Part shown: piece by piece, positions 8,061 through 19,716 of the stretch
Layout: each line of letters opens with the position of its first letter
How positions within the stretch are numbered: position 1 is the stretch's first letter
DNA from: Paracidovorax wautersii
GTDB taxonomy: Bacteria > Pseudomonadota > Gammaproteobacteria > Burkholderiales > Burkholderiaceae_C
Direction of reading: 5' to 3'
Length of the DNA stretch: 51,055 nt
NCBI GenBank assembly: GCA_009912175.1
Contig: WNDQ01000026.1
Location: 1-51,055 of the forward strand
The notes under the pieces: model-generated
The model's database searches: none
What the model was told of the DNA's origin: nothing
Seen by the model: the letters and a program-made list of their open reading frames with translations, nothing else
Translations under genes and position numbers: made by a program

Positions 8061-8939
8061 ATGGATGGATTGCGTTTTTTCCGGACCTTCCTGGCCGTGG
8101 CGCGGCACGGCTCGTTCTCCGAGGCCGCCGCGCGGGTCGGGCTGACCCAGTCGGCGGTGAGCTTTCAGATGCGCGCGCTCGAAAACGAGCTGGGGCGCAA
8201 GCTGTTCGACCGCAGCGGACGCCTGGCGCGGCTCAATGCCGAGGGGCGCGAGCTGGTGCCCGAGGTCGAGCAACTGCTGGACACCTACGACCGCATCCGC
8301 CAGCCGCGCCAGCGGCCCGGCGAGCTGGCCGGTTCGGTCGCCATCGGCGCGCTGGTCTCGTGCATGCACACGCTGCTGCGCGTGACCTCGCAGCTCAAGC
8401 GCGACCACCCGGCGCTGGACATTCGCGTGCAGCACGGCCAGGCCCACGTGCTGGCCGCGCGTGTGCTGGCTGGCGACATCGACGCGGCCTTCGTGGTCCA
8501 GGGCCAGAGCCTGGCCCCCGCGCTGCGCTGGACGCCGATGTACAGCGAAACCATGGTGGTGCTGACCTACGCCGGCGCCCCCGGCGAGAGCGCGGCCGAG
8601 GTGCTGGCCGCCAATCCCTACCTGCGCTTCGATCCGGCCCAGCGCACCGGCGCACTGGCCGAAAAGGTGCTGCGCGAGCTGGGCCTGAGCATCGAGCCCT
8701 TCCTGGAGCTCAACGCCATCAGCGAGCTGACCTCGCTGATCGAGCAGGGCGTGGGCGCCACGCTGGTGCCACAACTGCGCGACGGCGGCTGGGCCGACAA
8801 CCCGCGCCTGCGTGTGCTGCCACTGCCCGCGCACATCGAGGCGCCGGTGCGCCACGTCGGCATGATCGAGCGGCTGGACCACGCACGCCAGCCCATCACC
8901 ACCGCGCTGCGCGAGCGTTGTGCGCAGGCCTGGGCCTGA
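8061..8939 (+). CDS. LysR-family transcriptional regulator
   Basis: 292 residues. Helix-turn-helix at about 1-60 (LRFFRTFLAVARHGSFSEAA, LTQSAVSFQMRALE), then the effector domain. The ATG at 8061 is preferred: upstream in-frame codons from 7884 encode GC-driven junk overlapping the divergent gene. It is divergent from the gamma-glutamyltransferase gene with 93 bp between starts, so it probably regulates that gene. The inducer is unknown. Confidence 0.85.
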   Translation: MDGLRFFRTFLAVARHGSFSEAAARVGLTQSAVSFQMRALENELGRKLFDRSGRLARLNAEGRELVPEVEQLLDTYDRIRQPRQRPGELAGSVAIGALVSCMHTLLRVTSQLKRDHPALDIRVQHGQAHVLAARVLAGDIDAAFVVQGQSLAPALRWTPMYSETMVVLTYAGAPGESAAEVLAANPYLRFDPAQRTGALAEKVLRELGLSIEPFLELNAISELTSLIEQGVGATLVPQLRDGGWADNPRLRVLPLPAHIEAPVRHVGMIERLDHARQPITTALRERCAQAWA

Positions 8940-8954
8940 GATCCAAGACCTGCT

Positions 8955-10106
8955 CTAACGAAACGCCGTCCACTTGGCCGCGCTGCGCGAGGACGCCACC
9001 GTCTTTTCGATGAAGGCCACGCCACGCGCGCCGTCGGCCAGCGTGGGGTAGCTGCGCTGGTCGTCGGCCAGGGGCTGGCCGGCTTCGCGCGCGAGCAGGT
9101 CGTCGGCCACACCCTGGTAGATGTTGGCGAAGGCTTCGATGAAGCCCTCGGGGTGGCCGGGCGGCAGGCGCGACGCGGCCAGCGCGCGCGGATGCAGCCA
9201 GGGCGAATGGCGCGTCAACACCGTGCGTGGGCCCTGCAGCGGCAGGTGGTGCAATTCATTGGGCGACTCCTGGCGCCACGCCAGCGAACCTTCGCTGCCG
9301 AACACACGCAGCTTCAGGTCGTTCTCGTAGCCGGTCGCGATCTGCGAGGCCAGCAGCACGCCGCGCGCGCCGCCTGTAAAACGCAGCAGCACGCTGCCGT
9401 CGTCGTCCAGCGCGCGGTTGTCCACCACCGTGGCCAGGTCGGCGCACAGGCTGTCGATCTCCAGGCCGGTGACGGTGTGCACCAGGTTCTCGGCATGCGA
9501 GCCGATGTCGCCGATGGCCCCGGTCAGCCCGCTGCGCGCGGGGTCGACCCGCCAGCCGGCCTGCTTGTTGGCGCCTTCGATCTGCGTGGCCAGCCAGCCC
9601 TGGTGGTACTCGACCACCACCTTGCGCACCGTGCCGATGGCGCCGGCGCACACCATCTCGCGCGCCTGGCGCACCATCGGGTAGCCGCTGTAGTTGTAGG
9701 TCACCGCGAACAAGCCGCCGCGCTGGTCGACCACGGATTGGAGTTGCTCGGCCTGCGCGCTGCTGTGCACCAGCGGCTTGTCACAGACCACGCCGATGCC
9801 GGCGTCGGCAAAAGCGTGGGCGACCTCGAAGTGCAGGTGATTGGGCGTGACCACGGTCACGAAGTCGATGCGCTCGCCTGCTGGCAGCCGCAACTGCGCC
9901 TCCAGTAGATCCTGCCAGCGCGCGTGGCTGGCCGCGTCCGGCAGGCCCAGCGCGCGGCCCGATGCGCGCGCGCGTTCGGCGGTCGACGAAAAAGCGCCGC
10001 CCACCAGTTCGATGCGGCCGTCCAGGGCCGCCGCGTGGCGGTGCACGGCGCCGATGAAGGCGCCCTGCCCGCCGCCCACCATCGCGTAAGTCAGTCGGCG
10101 CGTCAT
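8955..10106 (-). CDS. Gfo/Idh/MocA-family oxidoreductase
   Basis: 383 residues. N-terminal Rossmann fold with [13 protein letters not shown] at about 11-23 (the family's GxGxxG variant), [12 protein letters not shown], and CDKPLV near residue 113, where the conserved EKP-type Lys sits. The second domain contains [10 protein letters not shown] with the usual His. Such enzymes oxidise a sugar or polyol carbon with NAD(P). It is the last gene of the six-gene sugar operon; its ATG overlaps the stop of the epimerase gene by four bases (ATGA), so the two are translationally coupled. Substrate unknown. Confidence 0.88.
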   Translation of the reverse strand: MTRRLTYAMVGGGQGAFIGAVHRHAAALDGRIELVGGAFSSTAERARASGRALGLPDAASHARWQDLLEAQLRLPAGERIDFVTVVTPNHLHFEVAHAFADAGIGVVCDKPLVHSSAQAEQLQSVVDQRGGLFAVTYNYSGYPMVRQAREMVCAGAIGTVRKVVVEYHQGWLATQIEGANKQAGWRVDPARSGLTGAIGDIGSHAENLVHTVTGLEIDSLCADLATVVDNRALDDDGSVLLRFTGGARGVLLASQIATGYENDLKLRVFGSEGSLAWRQESPNELHHLPLQGPRTVLTRHSPWLHPRALAASRLPPGHPEGFIEAFANIYQGVADDLLAREAGQPLADDQRSYPTLADGARGVAFIEKTVASSRSAAKWTAFR

Positions 10107-11116
10107 GAGGCTTGTTTCTTTCGGTCGAACACGGCGTCAAACGCGCCCTGGGCGGGCGGAAAGTCGAGCCGGCGGCAGAAGGCCGCGCTCTCGGCCGCGC
10201 CGTGTTCGCGGTCCATGCGGCTGTCTTCCCATTCCACGCTCAGCGGGCCGGTGTAGCCGATGTCGTTGAGCGCCACGGCAATCGACTCGAAGTCCACCAG
10301 CCCGCGCCCCACGCTGCGGAAATCCCAGAAGCGACGCGCGTCGCCAAAGGACGTGTGGCCGCCGAAGACGCCCACGCTGCCGTCGCCGCGCCCCCACCAC
10401 ACGTCCTTCATGTGCACGTGAAAAATGCGGTCGGCAAAACGCCGGATGAAGGCCACGTAGTCCACGCCCTGGTAGGCCAGGTGGCTGGGGTCGAAGTTAA
10501 AACCAAAGCGCGGGTGGCCGTTCACGGCCTGAATGGCACGCGCGGCGGTGGCCGCGTCGAAGGCGATTTCGGTCGGATGCACTTCCAGCGCAAAGTTCAC
10601 GCCGCTGGCCTCGAAGGCCTGCAGGATGGGCGCAAAACGCCGGCCGAAGTCCTCGAAGCCCCGGTCCCAGTAGGCCTGCGACGTGGGCGGAAAGGCGTAG
10701 GCCGCGTGCCAGATGGACGAGCCCGTGAAGCCCGTGACCGTGGCCACGCCCAGGCGCGCCGCCGCGCGCGCGGTGTCGGCCAGCTCACGCGCGGCGCGCT
10801 GGCGCACGCCTTCAGGTTCGCCGTCGCCCCAGACATGGTCCGGCAGGATGGCGCGGTGGCGCTCGTCGATCAAGTCGCACACCGCCTGGCCCACCAGGTG
10901 GTTGCTGATGGCGTGGCACTGCAGGCCGTGGTCGGCCAGCAGTTCGCGCTGGCGGCGCGCGTAGCCCTCGTCGGCCAGCGCCTGCTGCACGTTGAAATGG
11001 TCGCCGGAGCAGGCCAGCTCCAGCCCGTCGTAGCCCATGCGCCGCGCCAGCGGCGCCAGCTCGGCAAGCGGCAGGTCGGCCCACTGGCCGGTGAACAGCG
11101 TGATCGGTCGGGACAT
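10103..11116 (-). CDS. Sugar phosphate isomerase/epimerase family TIM-barrel protein
   Basis: 337 residues from the ATG at 11116 ([17 protein letters not shown]); upstream in-frame codons to 11182 look non-coding. It has the AP-endonuclease-2-type TIM barrel with metal ligands visible in [34 protein letters not shown] and LSVEWED. The FDPSH and HVHMKD motifs are typical of IolE/xylose-isomerase-like proteins. Pairing with a Gfo/Idh/MocA dehydrogenase suggests oxidation of a sugar to a keto-sugar followed by isomerisation, as in inositol or 3-keto-glycoside pathways. That is inference; the substrate is not determined. Confidence 0.85.
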   Translation of the reverse strand: MSRPITLFTGQWADLPLAELAPLARRMGYDGLELACSGDHFNVQQALADEGYARRQRELLADHGLQCHAISNHLVGQAVCDLIDERHRAILPDHVWGDGEPEGVRQRAARELADTARAAARLGVATVTGFTGSSIWHAAYAFPPTSQAYWDRGFEDFGRRFAPILQAFEASGVNFALEVHPTEIAFDAATAARAIQAVNGHPRFGFNFDPSHLAYQGVDYVAFIRRFADRIFHVHMKDVWWGRGDGSVGVFGGHTSFGDARRFWDFRSVGRGLVDFESIAVALNDIGYTGPLSVEWEDSRMDREHGAAESAAFCRRLDFPPAQGAFDAVFDRKKQAS

Positions 11117-11187
11117 GGCGAAACGCTCCAGGAGGAAAAGGGTGCGCGCCCGCCGGCCGGTGGCACCGGCCGCGGGCGGCATCGGCG

Positions 11188-12156
11188 TCAGAACGGCGAG
11201 TCGGGGTGGTAGAAGTCCTTGGCGTTCTGCGGCGTGATCAGCACCGACGGGATGATGGTCGTGGCCGGCAGCTTCTCGCCCTTCAGGCGCGCCTCGGCGG
11301 TGAGCTTGATGGCGTCGTAGATGAACTTGGGCGAGTAGGACACGTCGGCCTGGATGCGCGGGTCCTTGCCGTCGAGGATGGTCTTGACCATGCCCTTGGC
11401 GCCCGCGCCGCCGAACACGATCTTGATGTCGTCGCGCTTGGCCTGCTCGATGGCGCGCAGCACGCCCACGGCCATGTCGTCGTCGGCCGCCCAGATCGCG
11501 TCGATCTGCTTGAAGCGCGTGAGGAAATCCTGCGTGACCTTGAAGGCGTCGTCGCGGTTCCAGTTGGCGTACTTGCCGTCGAGCAGCTCGATGCCCGGGT
11601 TCTGCTTGAGCACGGCGTTGAAGGCGTCCCAGCGCTCGTTGTCGAGCGTGGTCGGGATGCCGCGCAGCGCCACGATCTTGCCCTTGCCGCCCAGCTTTTG
11701 CACCAGGTACTCGGCCGGGATGCGGCCAAAGGCGGTGTTGTCGCCGGCCACGTAGGCGTCCTGCGCGCTGGTGTCGGTCAGGCCCCGGTCCACCACGGTC
11801 ACGTAGACGCCCTTGGACTTGACCTGCTGCACCGGCCGCGTGAGCGCCGCCGATTCAAAGGGGAAGATCACCAGCGCGTTGATGCGCGTGACGGTGCTCA
11901 GGTCCTGCAGCTGGTTGGCCTGCTCGGGTGCGTTGGCGGCCGTTCGGATAGTGATGCGTAAGTCCTTGTGCTCTTTTTCCAGGTCCTTCTTGGCCTGGTT
12001 GGCCCAGTAGTTGATGCCGCCCATGAAGCTGTGCGTGGCCGCCGGGATGGACACGCCCAGGCGGACCTCGGTGGCCTGTGCCTGCGCGCCGGCGGCCAGC
12101 AGAGCGCCGGCCAGGGCCAGCGTGCGCAGCGTGGCGCGGCGATTGAATCGAGTCAT
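11188..12156 (-). CDS. Sugar ABC transporter substrate-binding protein (RbsB-type)
   Basis: 322 residues with the ATG at 12156. The Sec signal peptide covers about 1-28 ([23 protein letters not shown]), followed by a periplasmic-binding-protein type I fold: [56 protein letters not shown]. It captures a sugar or polyol in the periplasm for the permease encoded just upstream (66 bp gap). The sequence is closest in style to ribose/xylose/inositol receptors. Confidence 0.88.
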   Translation of the reverse strand: MTRFNRRATLRTLALAGALLAAGAQAQATEVRLGVSIPAATHSFMGGINYWANQAKKDLEKEHKDLRITIRTAANAPEQANQLQDLSTVTRINALVIFPFESAALTRPVQQVKSKGVYVTVVDRGLTDTSAQDAYVAGDNTAFGRIPAEYLVQKLGGKGKIVALRGIPTTLDNERWDAFNAVLKQNPGIELLDGKYANWNRDDAFKVTQDFLTRFKQIDAIWAADDDMAVGVLRAIEQAKRDDIKIVFGGAGAKGMVKTILDGKDPRIQADVSYSPKFIYDAIKLTAEARLKGEKLPATTIIPSVLITPQNAKDFYHPDSPF

Positions 12157-12221
12157 CTCTTGTCTCCTTGTGTCGAGGGTGCTGAACCGGGGGCCATGGA
12201 ACGCAAGACGGGGGCGCGGGT

Positions 12222-13271
12222 TCAGCGCCGGCCCCGCTGCAGGAAAGCGACGACGATGATCACGAAGCCCTGGACGGCCGCGTTGAGGTACACGCTGATG
12301 ATGCTGGTGAGGTTGAGCACATTGCTGATCACCGACAGCAGGATCGCCCCCACCACCGTGCCGGTGATGGTGCCCGCGCCGCCGCGCAGCGCCGTGCCGC
12401 CCACGATGACGGCGGCGATCGCCTCCAGCTCCCACAGCAGGCCTGTGGTGGGCGAGGCCGAGCCCAGGCGCGGCACGTACAGCAGCGTGGCGATGCCCAC
12501 GCACACGCCCAGCAGCATGTAGGTCAGGATCTTGACGCGGTCGACGTCCACCGCCGCGTAACGCGCGACCTGTTCGTTGGAGCCGATGGCCTGCACATAA
12601 CGCCCGTAAGCCGTGCGATTGAGGATGAGCGCACCCACCAGCGCCACCGCCAGAAACACCCAGACCGGCACCGGCACGCCCAGCCAGCTCGCGTAATAGA
12701 CGGGGCTGTAAAGGTCGGCCAGGTCGTTGTCCAGCGTGAGCGCGCCGCCGTCGGCAAAGTAGGTGAGGTAGGCGCGGTAGATGCCCAGCGCGCCCAGCGT
12801 GACGATGAAGGGCTCGATCCGCCCCTTGGCCACCAGCAGGCCGTGCGCGGTGCCGAACACCGCCCCCAGCACCACCGCCAGTGCCGCGCCCAGCAGCACG
12901 GCCAGCAGCGGCGAGCCCAGCGCGGGGCTGGCGGCGTTGATGAACAGGATGACGGCCCCGGCGATCAGCGCGGCCATCGAGCCGACCGACAGGTCGATGC
13001 CGCCCGAGATGATCACAAAACACATGCCCACCGCGATGATGCCGATGAAGGCCGTGCGTGTGAGCACGTTCATCACGTTGTCGAGCGTGGCGAAGTCGCT
13101 GTTGAGCGCGGTCGCGGCCAGGCACAGCAGCACCAGGCCGACCACGGGGCCGAGGCTGTAGAGCCGCTCGATGTAGCGCGCACGCGCTTCGCTGCGCAGG
13201 GCCGTGGCCTGCTGCCGCGCCTCGTCGGCGGGCAGTGCGGCGGCGTCAATGGGTTCCTGTGGCATGGGCAA
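12222..13271 (-). CDS. Sugar ABC transporter permease (RbsC-type)
   Basis: 349 residues with about eight to ten membrane helices after an N-terminal cytoplasmic stretch. The hallmark of the family is visible: [20 protein letters not shown] near 82-101, and [20 protein letters not shown] near 290-309. It forms the membrane channel of the transporter. Start 13271 (a second Met is two codons in) overlaps the 3' end of the ATPase gene by 26 bp, indicating one transcript. Confidence 0.9.
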   Translation of the reverse strand: MPMPQEPIDAAALPADEARQQATALRSEARARYIERLYSLGPVVGLVLLCLAATALNSDFATLDNVMNVLTRTAFIGIIAVGMCFVIISGGIDLSVGSMAALIAGAVILFINAASPALGSPLLAVLLGAALAVVLGAVFGTAHGLLVAKGRIEPFIVTLGALGIYRAYLTYFADGGALTLDNDLADLYSPVYYASWLGVPVPVWVFLAVALVGALILNRTAYGRYVQAIGSNEQVARYAAVDVDRVKILTYMLLGVCVGIATLLYVPRLGSASPTTGLLWELEAIAAVIVGGTALRGGAGTITGTVVGAILLSVISNVLNLTSIISVYLNAAVQGFVIIVVAFLQRGRR

Positions 13272-14739
13272 TCACGTCCTCTTCCGTCAGTCCTTCGGCC
13301 GGCAGCTGCGCCACCAGGCGCCCACCGCGCATCACCGCGACGCGGTGGCACAGGCCGATCAGCTCCATCAGCTCCGACGAGATGACCACCACGGCCAGCC
13401 CGTCGAGCGCCAGGCGCTGGATCATGAAATAAATGTCGCGCTTGGCGCCCACGTCCACGCCGCGCGTGGGCTCGTCGAGCACCACCACACGCGGGGCCGG
13501 CTGCAGCACCTTGGCCAGCGCCAGCTTCTGCTGGTTGCCGCCCGACAGCGCCGAGGCTCGCACGTCGGGCGAGCCCACGCGGATGCCGTGCGCCTGCATG
13601 GCCTGGACCAGCGCGCGCTGTTCGGCGCCCAGGTCGAGCAGCGGGTGCGTGTACTGGCGCAGCGACATCAGCGTGAGGTTGGGCCGCAGCGCAAAGTCCA
13701 CGTGCAGGCCCTTGCCCTTGCGGTCCTCGCTCAGGTAGGTCAGGCCGTGGCGCGCGGCGTCGCGCGGGCTGCGCAGGCGCACCGGCTGGCCGGCCAGGCG
13801 CACCTGGCCGTGGCCCGGGCGCAGGCCCAAGATGCCCTCGAACAGCTCGGTACGCCCGGCGCCCACCAGGCCGGCAAAGCCCAGGATCTCGCCCGCGGCC
13901 ACCTCGAAGTCCACGCCCTGGGCCCAGCCCGGCACCGCGAAGCCCTCGACCTGCAGCGCGGGCGCCGCACCTGAGGGGCGCGGCTGGCGCGGCGGGTAGA
14001 TGTCGGCCAGCTCGCGCCCGACCATCAGGCTGGCCATCTGCTGGCGCGTGACCGAAGCGGTGGCCGCGCGGGTGACAAAACGGCCGTCGCGCATGACGAT
14101 CACCTCGTCGGTCACGCGCTCGACCTCGTCGAGCTTGTGCGAGATGTAGACGAGGGTCACGCCGTCGGCCTTCAGCCGCGCCATGAGCGCGAACAGCCGC
14201 TCGGTCTCGCCCGGCGTGAGCGTGGCCGTGGGCTCGTCCATGATGAGCAGCCGGGCCTGGCGCGACAGCGCCTTGGCGATCTCCACCAATTGTTTTTCGG
14301 CGACGATCAGTTGGCGCACCTTGGCGGCCGGGTCGACCGCCAGCCCGACCTGCGCCAGCACGCGAGCAGATTCGGCGCGCATGGCCGCGTCGTCGAGCAG
14401 CCAGCCGTGCCAGCGTTTTTCGCGGCCCAGGAAGATGTTGTCGGCCACGCTCAGGTCGTCGGCCAGGTTGAATTCCTGGTGGATCAGCACCACGCCCAGC
14501 GCCTCGGCCTCGCGCGAGGACGTGAAGGTGCGCGCCTGGCCGTCGATCACGACCGCGCCCGCGCTGGGCCGCTCGTAGCCCGCCAGGATCTTCATCAGCG
14601 TGGACTTGCCCGCGCCGTTCTCGCCCAGCAGGCCGTAGACGCGGCCGGGCTGCAGCGCAAAGCTCACGCCGTGCAGCACGGGCACCGGCCCGAAGGACTT
14701 GGCCACGCCCTCGAAGGCCACCGACAGGCCGGCCGTCAT
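13246..14739 (-). CDS. Sugar ABC transporter ATP-binding protein (RbsA-type, two nucleotide-binding domains)
   Basis: 497 residues with two ABC domains, the normal RbsA/XylG layout. First domain: Walker [12 protein letters not shown] (about 36-46), degenerate signature and Walker [13 protein letters not shown]. Second domain: degenerate Walker [12 protein letters not shown], signature [13 protein letters not shown], Walker [15 protein letters not shown]. It energises uptake of the sugar. The ATG overlaps the ROK gene's stop by four bases, so the two are coupled. Confidence 0.92.
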   Translation of the reverse strand: MTAGLSVAFEGVAKSFGPVPVLHGVSFALQPGRVYGLLGENGAGKSTLMKILAGYERPSAGAVVIDGQARTFTSSREAEALGVVLIHQEFNLADDLSVADNIFLGREKRWHGWLLDDAAMRAESARVLAQVGLAVDPAAKVRQLIVAEKQLVEIAKALSRQARLLIMDEPTATLTPGETERLFALMARLKADGVTLVYISHKLDEVERVTDEVIVMRDGRFVTRAATASVTRQQMASLMVGRELADIYPPRQPRPSGAAPALQVEGFAVPGWAQGVDFEVAAGEILGFAGLVGAGRTELFEGILGLRPGHGQVRLAGQPVRLRSPRDAARHGLTYLSEDRKGKGLHVDFALRPNLTLMSLRQYTHPLLDLGAEQRALVQAMQAHGIRVGSPDVRASALSGGNQQKLALAKVLQPAPRVVVLDEPTRGVDVGAKRDIYFMIQRLALDGLAVVVISSELMELIGLCHRVAVMRGGRLVAQLPAEGLTEEDVIAHATGTH

Positions 14740-15965
14740 GGTGCAACCCCGCGTGTGCGCAGGGTTTCCTGCATGGCCAGCACGCCCGCGCCCGTCACGC
14801 CCGTGTGCGCGCCCAGCGGCGAGAACTGGATGTCCAGGTGCCGCGTGGACAGCGCCAGCGAGCGCTGGTAGACGCTTTGCCGCACCGCCGCCAGAAACAG
14901 CGGCCCGATGTTGGTGATGCCCCCGCCGATGAACACATGCGAGGGGTTGAAGAAGTTGACGACCGAGGCCAGCATCTGCCCGATCAGGCCACCGGCGCGC
15001 TGCACGATGGCGCTGGCCGTGGCGTCGCCCTGGCGGCTGGCCTGCGCCACGTGTTCGGGCGAGAGCTGGCCGTCACGCGCCAGCCATTGGGCCAGCAGCG
15101 CGCTGGTGCCGGCACGCGCGGCCTCCTCGGCCAGGCGGGCGATGGCCGGGCCCGCCGCCATGGCTTCCACGCAACCGCGGTTGCCGCAGTGGCACAGCGG
15201 CCCCTGCTGGTCCACGCAGATGTGGCCCACGTCGCCGGCTGAGCCGGTCGCACCCCGGTGCACCTGGCCGTGGCAGACGATGCCGCAGCCCACGCCCGTG
15301 CCCACCTTGATGACCAGGAAGTCCGGCAGTTGCCGACGCAGCCGCCACTGCTCGGCCAGCGCCATCAGGTTGACGTCGTTGTCGACGAACACGGGCGCGG
15401 CGTATTCGCGGCGGAAATCGTCGCGGATCGAGAACCCGTCCCACAGCGGCATCAGCGGCGGCGCCACCAGCATGCCCTGGTCAAACGCGACCGGGCCGGG
15501 CACGCCCATGCCGATGCCCATCACATGGCGCGTGGTCAGGTTCAACTGGCCCAGCAGTTCACGCAGCACGGCGCGCACACGCGGCAGCACCACGCCAGGG
15601 CCGGCACGCACGTCGATGGGCTCGGCATGGTGGGCGCGGATGGACAGGTCGGGCGCCATCAGCGCCACGTCCACGCTGGTCGCGCCCAGGTCGATGCCGG
15701 CGACCACGCCCAGGCGCTCGCTCAGGCGCAGCGCCTCGGGCTGGCGCCCGCCCGAGGACGGCTGCTGCCCGGCCTCCTGCAGCAGCCCGCGCTCGATCAG
15801 CGCGGCCACCGTCGCGTTCGCCTTGCTTTTGGAATAGCCCAGCAACCCCGCCAGCGCATGGCGCGAGGTGTGCGACGACCAGAACGCGGTTTCGAGCACC
15901 GTCAGTTCGGCCATGGACAGATCGTTCCAGGTGAGCACCCGTGTCTCCTTCAACTTGTTGGCCAT
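14736..15965 (-). CDS. ROK-family transcriptional regulator
   Basis: 409 residues from the ATG at 15965 (MANKLKETRVLTWNDLS). An N-terminal winged helix (about 1-75: SRHALAGLLGYSKSKANATV) precedes a ROK sugar-kinase-like domain with GIDLGATSVDVAL and the zinc-binding CHCGNRGCVE motif near 250-260. ROK repressors of the NagC/XylR type sense the transported sugar. As first gene of the operon it is probably autoregulated; a palindrome lies 36 bases upstream of its start (16001-16021). The Shine-Dalgarno site is weak and the in-frame start at 15992 cannot be fully excluded. Confidence 0.88.
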   Translation of the reverse strand: MANKLKETRVLTWNDLSMAELTVLETAFWSSHTSRHALAGLLGYSKSKANATVAALIERGLLQEAGQQPSSGGRQPEALRLSERLGVVAGIDLGATSVDVALMAPDLSIRAHHAEPIDVRAGPGVVLPRVRAVLRELLGQLNLTTRHVMGIGMGVPGPVAFDQGMLVAPPLMPLWDGFSIRDDFRREYAAPVFVDNDVNLMALAEQWRLRRQLPDFLVIKVGTGVGCGIVCHGQVHRGATGSAGDVGHICVDQQGPLCHCGNRGCVEAMAAGPAIARLAEEAARAGTSALLAQWLARDGQLSPEHVAQASRQGDATASAIVQRAGGLIGQMLASVVNFFNPSHVFIGGGITNIGPLFLAAVRQSVYQRSLALSTRHLDIQFSPLGAHTGVTGAGVLAMQETLRTRGVAP

Positions 15966-16000
15966 GCTAGGGAGCCGTCTTGCGACAACCAAGACCGATG

Positions 16001-16021
16001 TTTGACCAAAACATGATCAAA
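16001..16021. promoter_or_regulatory. Candidate ROK operator (21-bp palindrome)
   Basis: Arms TTTGACCA (16001-16008) and TGATCAAA (16014-16021) are inverted repeats with one mismatch, separated by AAACA. The site lies just in front of the ROK/sugar ABC operon. NagC-type ROK repressors bind long AT-flanked palindromes of this kind, so it is a plausible autoregulatory operator. Confidence 0.5.
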
Positions 16022-16053
16022 GGTGGTTTTTTCCAGGGTGAATTCGGCTCTTT

Positions 16054-16063
16054 TTAGTACTAA
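16054..16063. promoter_or_regulatory. Perfect 10-bp palindrome TTAGTACTAA in the ROK/queA intergenic region
   Basis: A perfect dyad in an AT-rich patch between the divergent ROK operon and queA, 33 bp beyond the 21-bp palindrome. It may be a second regulator site or part of a promoter. Nothing more specific can be said from sequence. Confidence 0.3.
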
Positions 16064-16214
16064 CCCGAGGAAAAAATAGACACAACATTCAGACAGCCCA
16101 CCTGCCGGCCGCCCGCCACGGCCCCACGGCGGCAATCCCGTTTCTGGGACAATGCCGTCCTTTCGTTTTTTCTTGTTCTCTTCCTTGGAACGGGCCCGTC
16201 CGGCCCTCAACGGC

Positions 16215-17337
16215 ATGCCGACTTCTGCACCTCCCATCCCCGCGCGATGCGGACCGCCCCCTGGGCGATTCAACCGCCTTCACCGTCAGCGATTTCGACT
16301 TCGAACTGCCGCCCGAGCTGATCGCCCAGCACCCGGCCGCCGAGCGCAGCGCCTCACGCCTGCTCGACGGGCGCGACGACGTTCCCATCGACCGCGTGTT
16401 CCGCACGCTGCCCGAGCTGCTGCTGCCCGGCGACCTGCTGGTCTTCAACGACACCAAGGTCGTCAAGGCGCGCCTCTACGGCGAAAAACCCACGGGCGGC
16501 AAGGTCGAGCTGCTGATCGAGCGGGTGCTGCCGGGCGATGCCCACGGCGGCGCCAACCGCGAGGTGGTCGCGCACGTCAAGGTCAGCAAGAAACCCCCGG
16601 TGGGCACGGCGCTGGCCATGGCCGGCGGCTACACCGCCACGCTGCTGGGCCGCTGGCCCGAGGACGACGGCCCGCTGTTCCGTTTTGCGCTCAGCGACGA
16701 CGCCTACGCGCTGATGGACGCGCACGGCCACGTGCCGCTGCCACCCTACATCGACCACGCCGACGACGCCGAGGACGAGCGCCGCTACCAGACCGTGTTC
16801 GCACGTGCCCCCGGCGCCGTGGCCGCGCCCACCGCCGCGCTGCACTTCGACGAAGGCGTGCTGGCCGCGCTGACCGCGCGCGGCATCCCGCAGGCGCACG
16901 TCACGCTGCACGTGGGTGCGGGCACCTTCCAGCCGGTCAAGGTCGACCACATCGCCGACCACCGCATGCACTTCGAGCGCTACGAGGTGCCCGCCGCCAC
17001 GCAGCAGGCGATTGCCGACTGCCGCGCGCGCGGCGGCCGCGTGGTGGCCGTGGGCACGACCTCGGTGCGTGCGCTCGAATCGTGGGCGCGCAGCGGCCAG
17101 GCCTTGGGCGACACCGACATCTTCATCACGCCCGGCTTCGACTGGCGTGTGGTCGACCTGCTGGTCACCAACTTCCACCTGCCCAAGTCCACGCTGATGA
17201 TGCTGGTCAGCGCCTTCGCGGGCTACGGCCGCGTGATGGCGCTGTACCGCCACGCCATCGCGCAGGGATACCGTTTTTTCAGCTATGGCGACGCCATGCT
17301 GCTGACGCGCGCGCACGGCAGCCCTTCCCCTCGCTGA
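16215..17337 (+). CDS. queA: S-adenosylmethionine:tRNA ribosyltransferase-isomerase, 5' end frameshifted
   Basis: QueA transfers and rearranges the ribosyl part of S-adenosylmethionine onto preQ1-tRNA, giving epoxyqueuosine at position 34. The family N-terminus [17 protein letters not shown] (16288-16338) and the body ([56 protein letters not shown]) are all present. That frame has no ATG, GTG or TTG before the conserved N-terminus. The only suitable ATG, 16215 ([11 protein letters not shown]), joins it if one C is removed from the C5 run at about 16257-16261. So either one base was gained or the sequence has an error. A start at GTG 16396 would delete conserved residues and is rejected. Confidence 0.85.
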
Positions 17338-17375
17338 AAACCGGCCGGCGCCCACATTGCGGCGCCGCCAACGAC

Positions 17376-17430
17376 AACGCCCGCAACAGACCGGTGCCCA
17401 TCGCACCGGCCCGTTGCGGGCGTTCTTTCA
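17376..17430 (+). terminator. Hairpin terminator after queA
   Basis: The stem AACGCCCGCAAC / GTTGCGGGCGTT encloses a second small stem (CCGGTGC/GCACCGG) and is followed by CTTTC. It lies between queA and the convergent M48 peptidase gene and may serve both. Confidence 0.7.
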
Positions 17431-17455
17431 GGCGTCGCGGGACGCTATGCGGCCA

Positions 17456-18319
17456 TCACTGCGCGGCCGTGGTGGTGCTCTTCTTGGCGGCCGGCTTCTT
17501 CTTGGCAGCGGCCTTGGGCGCGGGCGCGGCGGGGGCGTCACCGCCGTCGGCGGCGATGCGGGTGCGGATGTTCTCGGCGCGCGCCAGCGACTCGGGGTGC
17601 GAGCTGAACATGCGGGCCGTGGCCGAGGTGGTGCCGCTGCTGCCGGCGGCCAGCTTCTCGAAGGCCGTGGCCAGGCCTTCGCGGCGGAAGCCCTTGGCCT
17701 TGAGCTGGTCGTAGGAGTAGTTGTCGGCCGCCGTTTCCTGCGACTGCGAGAACTGCGCGTTCACGAACGACTCGGCAATGTCGCCCAGCTGCGGCTGGCT
17801 CAACGCCGCGACCGAGGCGCCGGCCAGGCCGCTGGCGTCGCGCGCGGCCTTGGTGGTGTAGGCCAGCTGCATCGCGCGCTTGGAGTGGCCCAGCGCCACG
17901 TGGCCGATCTCGTGGCCGACCACGCCGCGCACTTCGTCGTCGGTCATCTTGTCCATCAGGCCGCTGTAGACACGCACGCAGCCATTGCCCATGGCCCAGG
18001 CGTTGACGTCGTCGGTCTGGTAGACCTTGTAGTTGATGGTGCGCCCGTTCACCGTGGGCTCCATGCCCTTGACGATGGACTGCAGGCGGCGGTCGTACTT
18101 GCTGCCCGGCGCGGCGACCTTGTTGGTCGCGTCCTGCTCGGCGCAGGCCTGGTCCGAGAGCTTGGCGATGTCGTCGTCCGACAGCGTGGCCGCCTGGAAC
18201 AGGCTGCCACCGGCGTTCATCGCCGTGTCGAGCTGCGGGTTGCCCGTGGCCAGGCAGCCGGCCAGGACGGCGGACGAAGAAAGCGCCAGAAGCAGGCGGA
18301 TCGAAGGCGTCTTTTGCAT
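17456..18319 (-). CDS. M48-family metalloprotease, lipoprotein
   Basis: 287 residues from the ATG at 18319, which has GAGGA upstream. The signal ends in lipobox VLAGC (Cys 21), so the protein is anchored to a membrane on the periplasmic side. The zinc-peptidase motif VVGHEIGHVALGH (HExxH) lies near 133-145 and the third ligand is in SQETAADNYSYD. The C-terminal tail is Ala/Lys/Pro rich. Related proteins (LoiP/BepA type) clear misfolded outer-membrane proteins. It lies between queA and tgt but on the opposite strand, so it is not part of the queuosine unit. Confidence 0.88.
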   Translation of the reverse strand: MQKTPSIRLLLALSSSAVLAGCLATGNPQLDTAMNAGGSLFQAATLSDDDIAKLSDQACAEQDATNKVAAPGSKYDRRLQSIVKGMEPTVNGRTINYKVYQTDDVNAWAMGNGCVRVYSGLMDKMTDDEVRGVVGHEIGHVALGHSKRAMQLAYTTKAARDASGLAGASVAALSQPQLGDIAESFVNAQFSQSQETAADNYSYDQLKAKGFRREGLATAFEKLAAGSSGTTSATARMFSSHPESLARAENIRTRIAADGGDAPAAPAPKAAAKKKPAAKKSTTTAAQ

Positions 18320-18474
18320 GGATTTGTCCTCTTTGTGCATTGTTGGAATCCGTTGCACCACCCCGGCGCGGGCACGCGGCAGTCGGCGGGCGCGGCGGAT
18401 TCTATCGAGCATCTCCTTACATTTGAGATACAGAACAGACACGATACGGACCGTTACCAGCAAAAGCAGGATAG

Positions 18475-19716
<1,242 letters not shown>

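Noticed and set aside
16396-17337. queA starting at GTG 16396
   Set aside because: This would remove the conserved N-terminal segment [17 protein letters not shown] that lies in the same frame upstream.
16152-17714. 520-codon plus-strand ORF overlapping queA
   Set aside because: Only its first codons after 16215 may belong to queA; the rest is an alternative frame of queA and runs antisense into the M48 gene.
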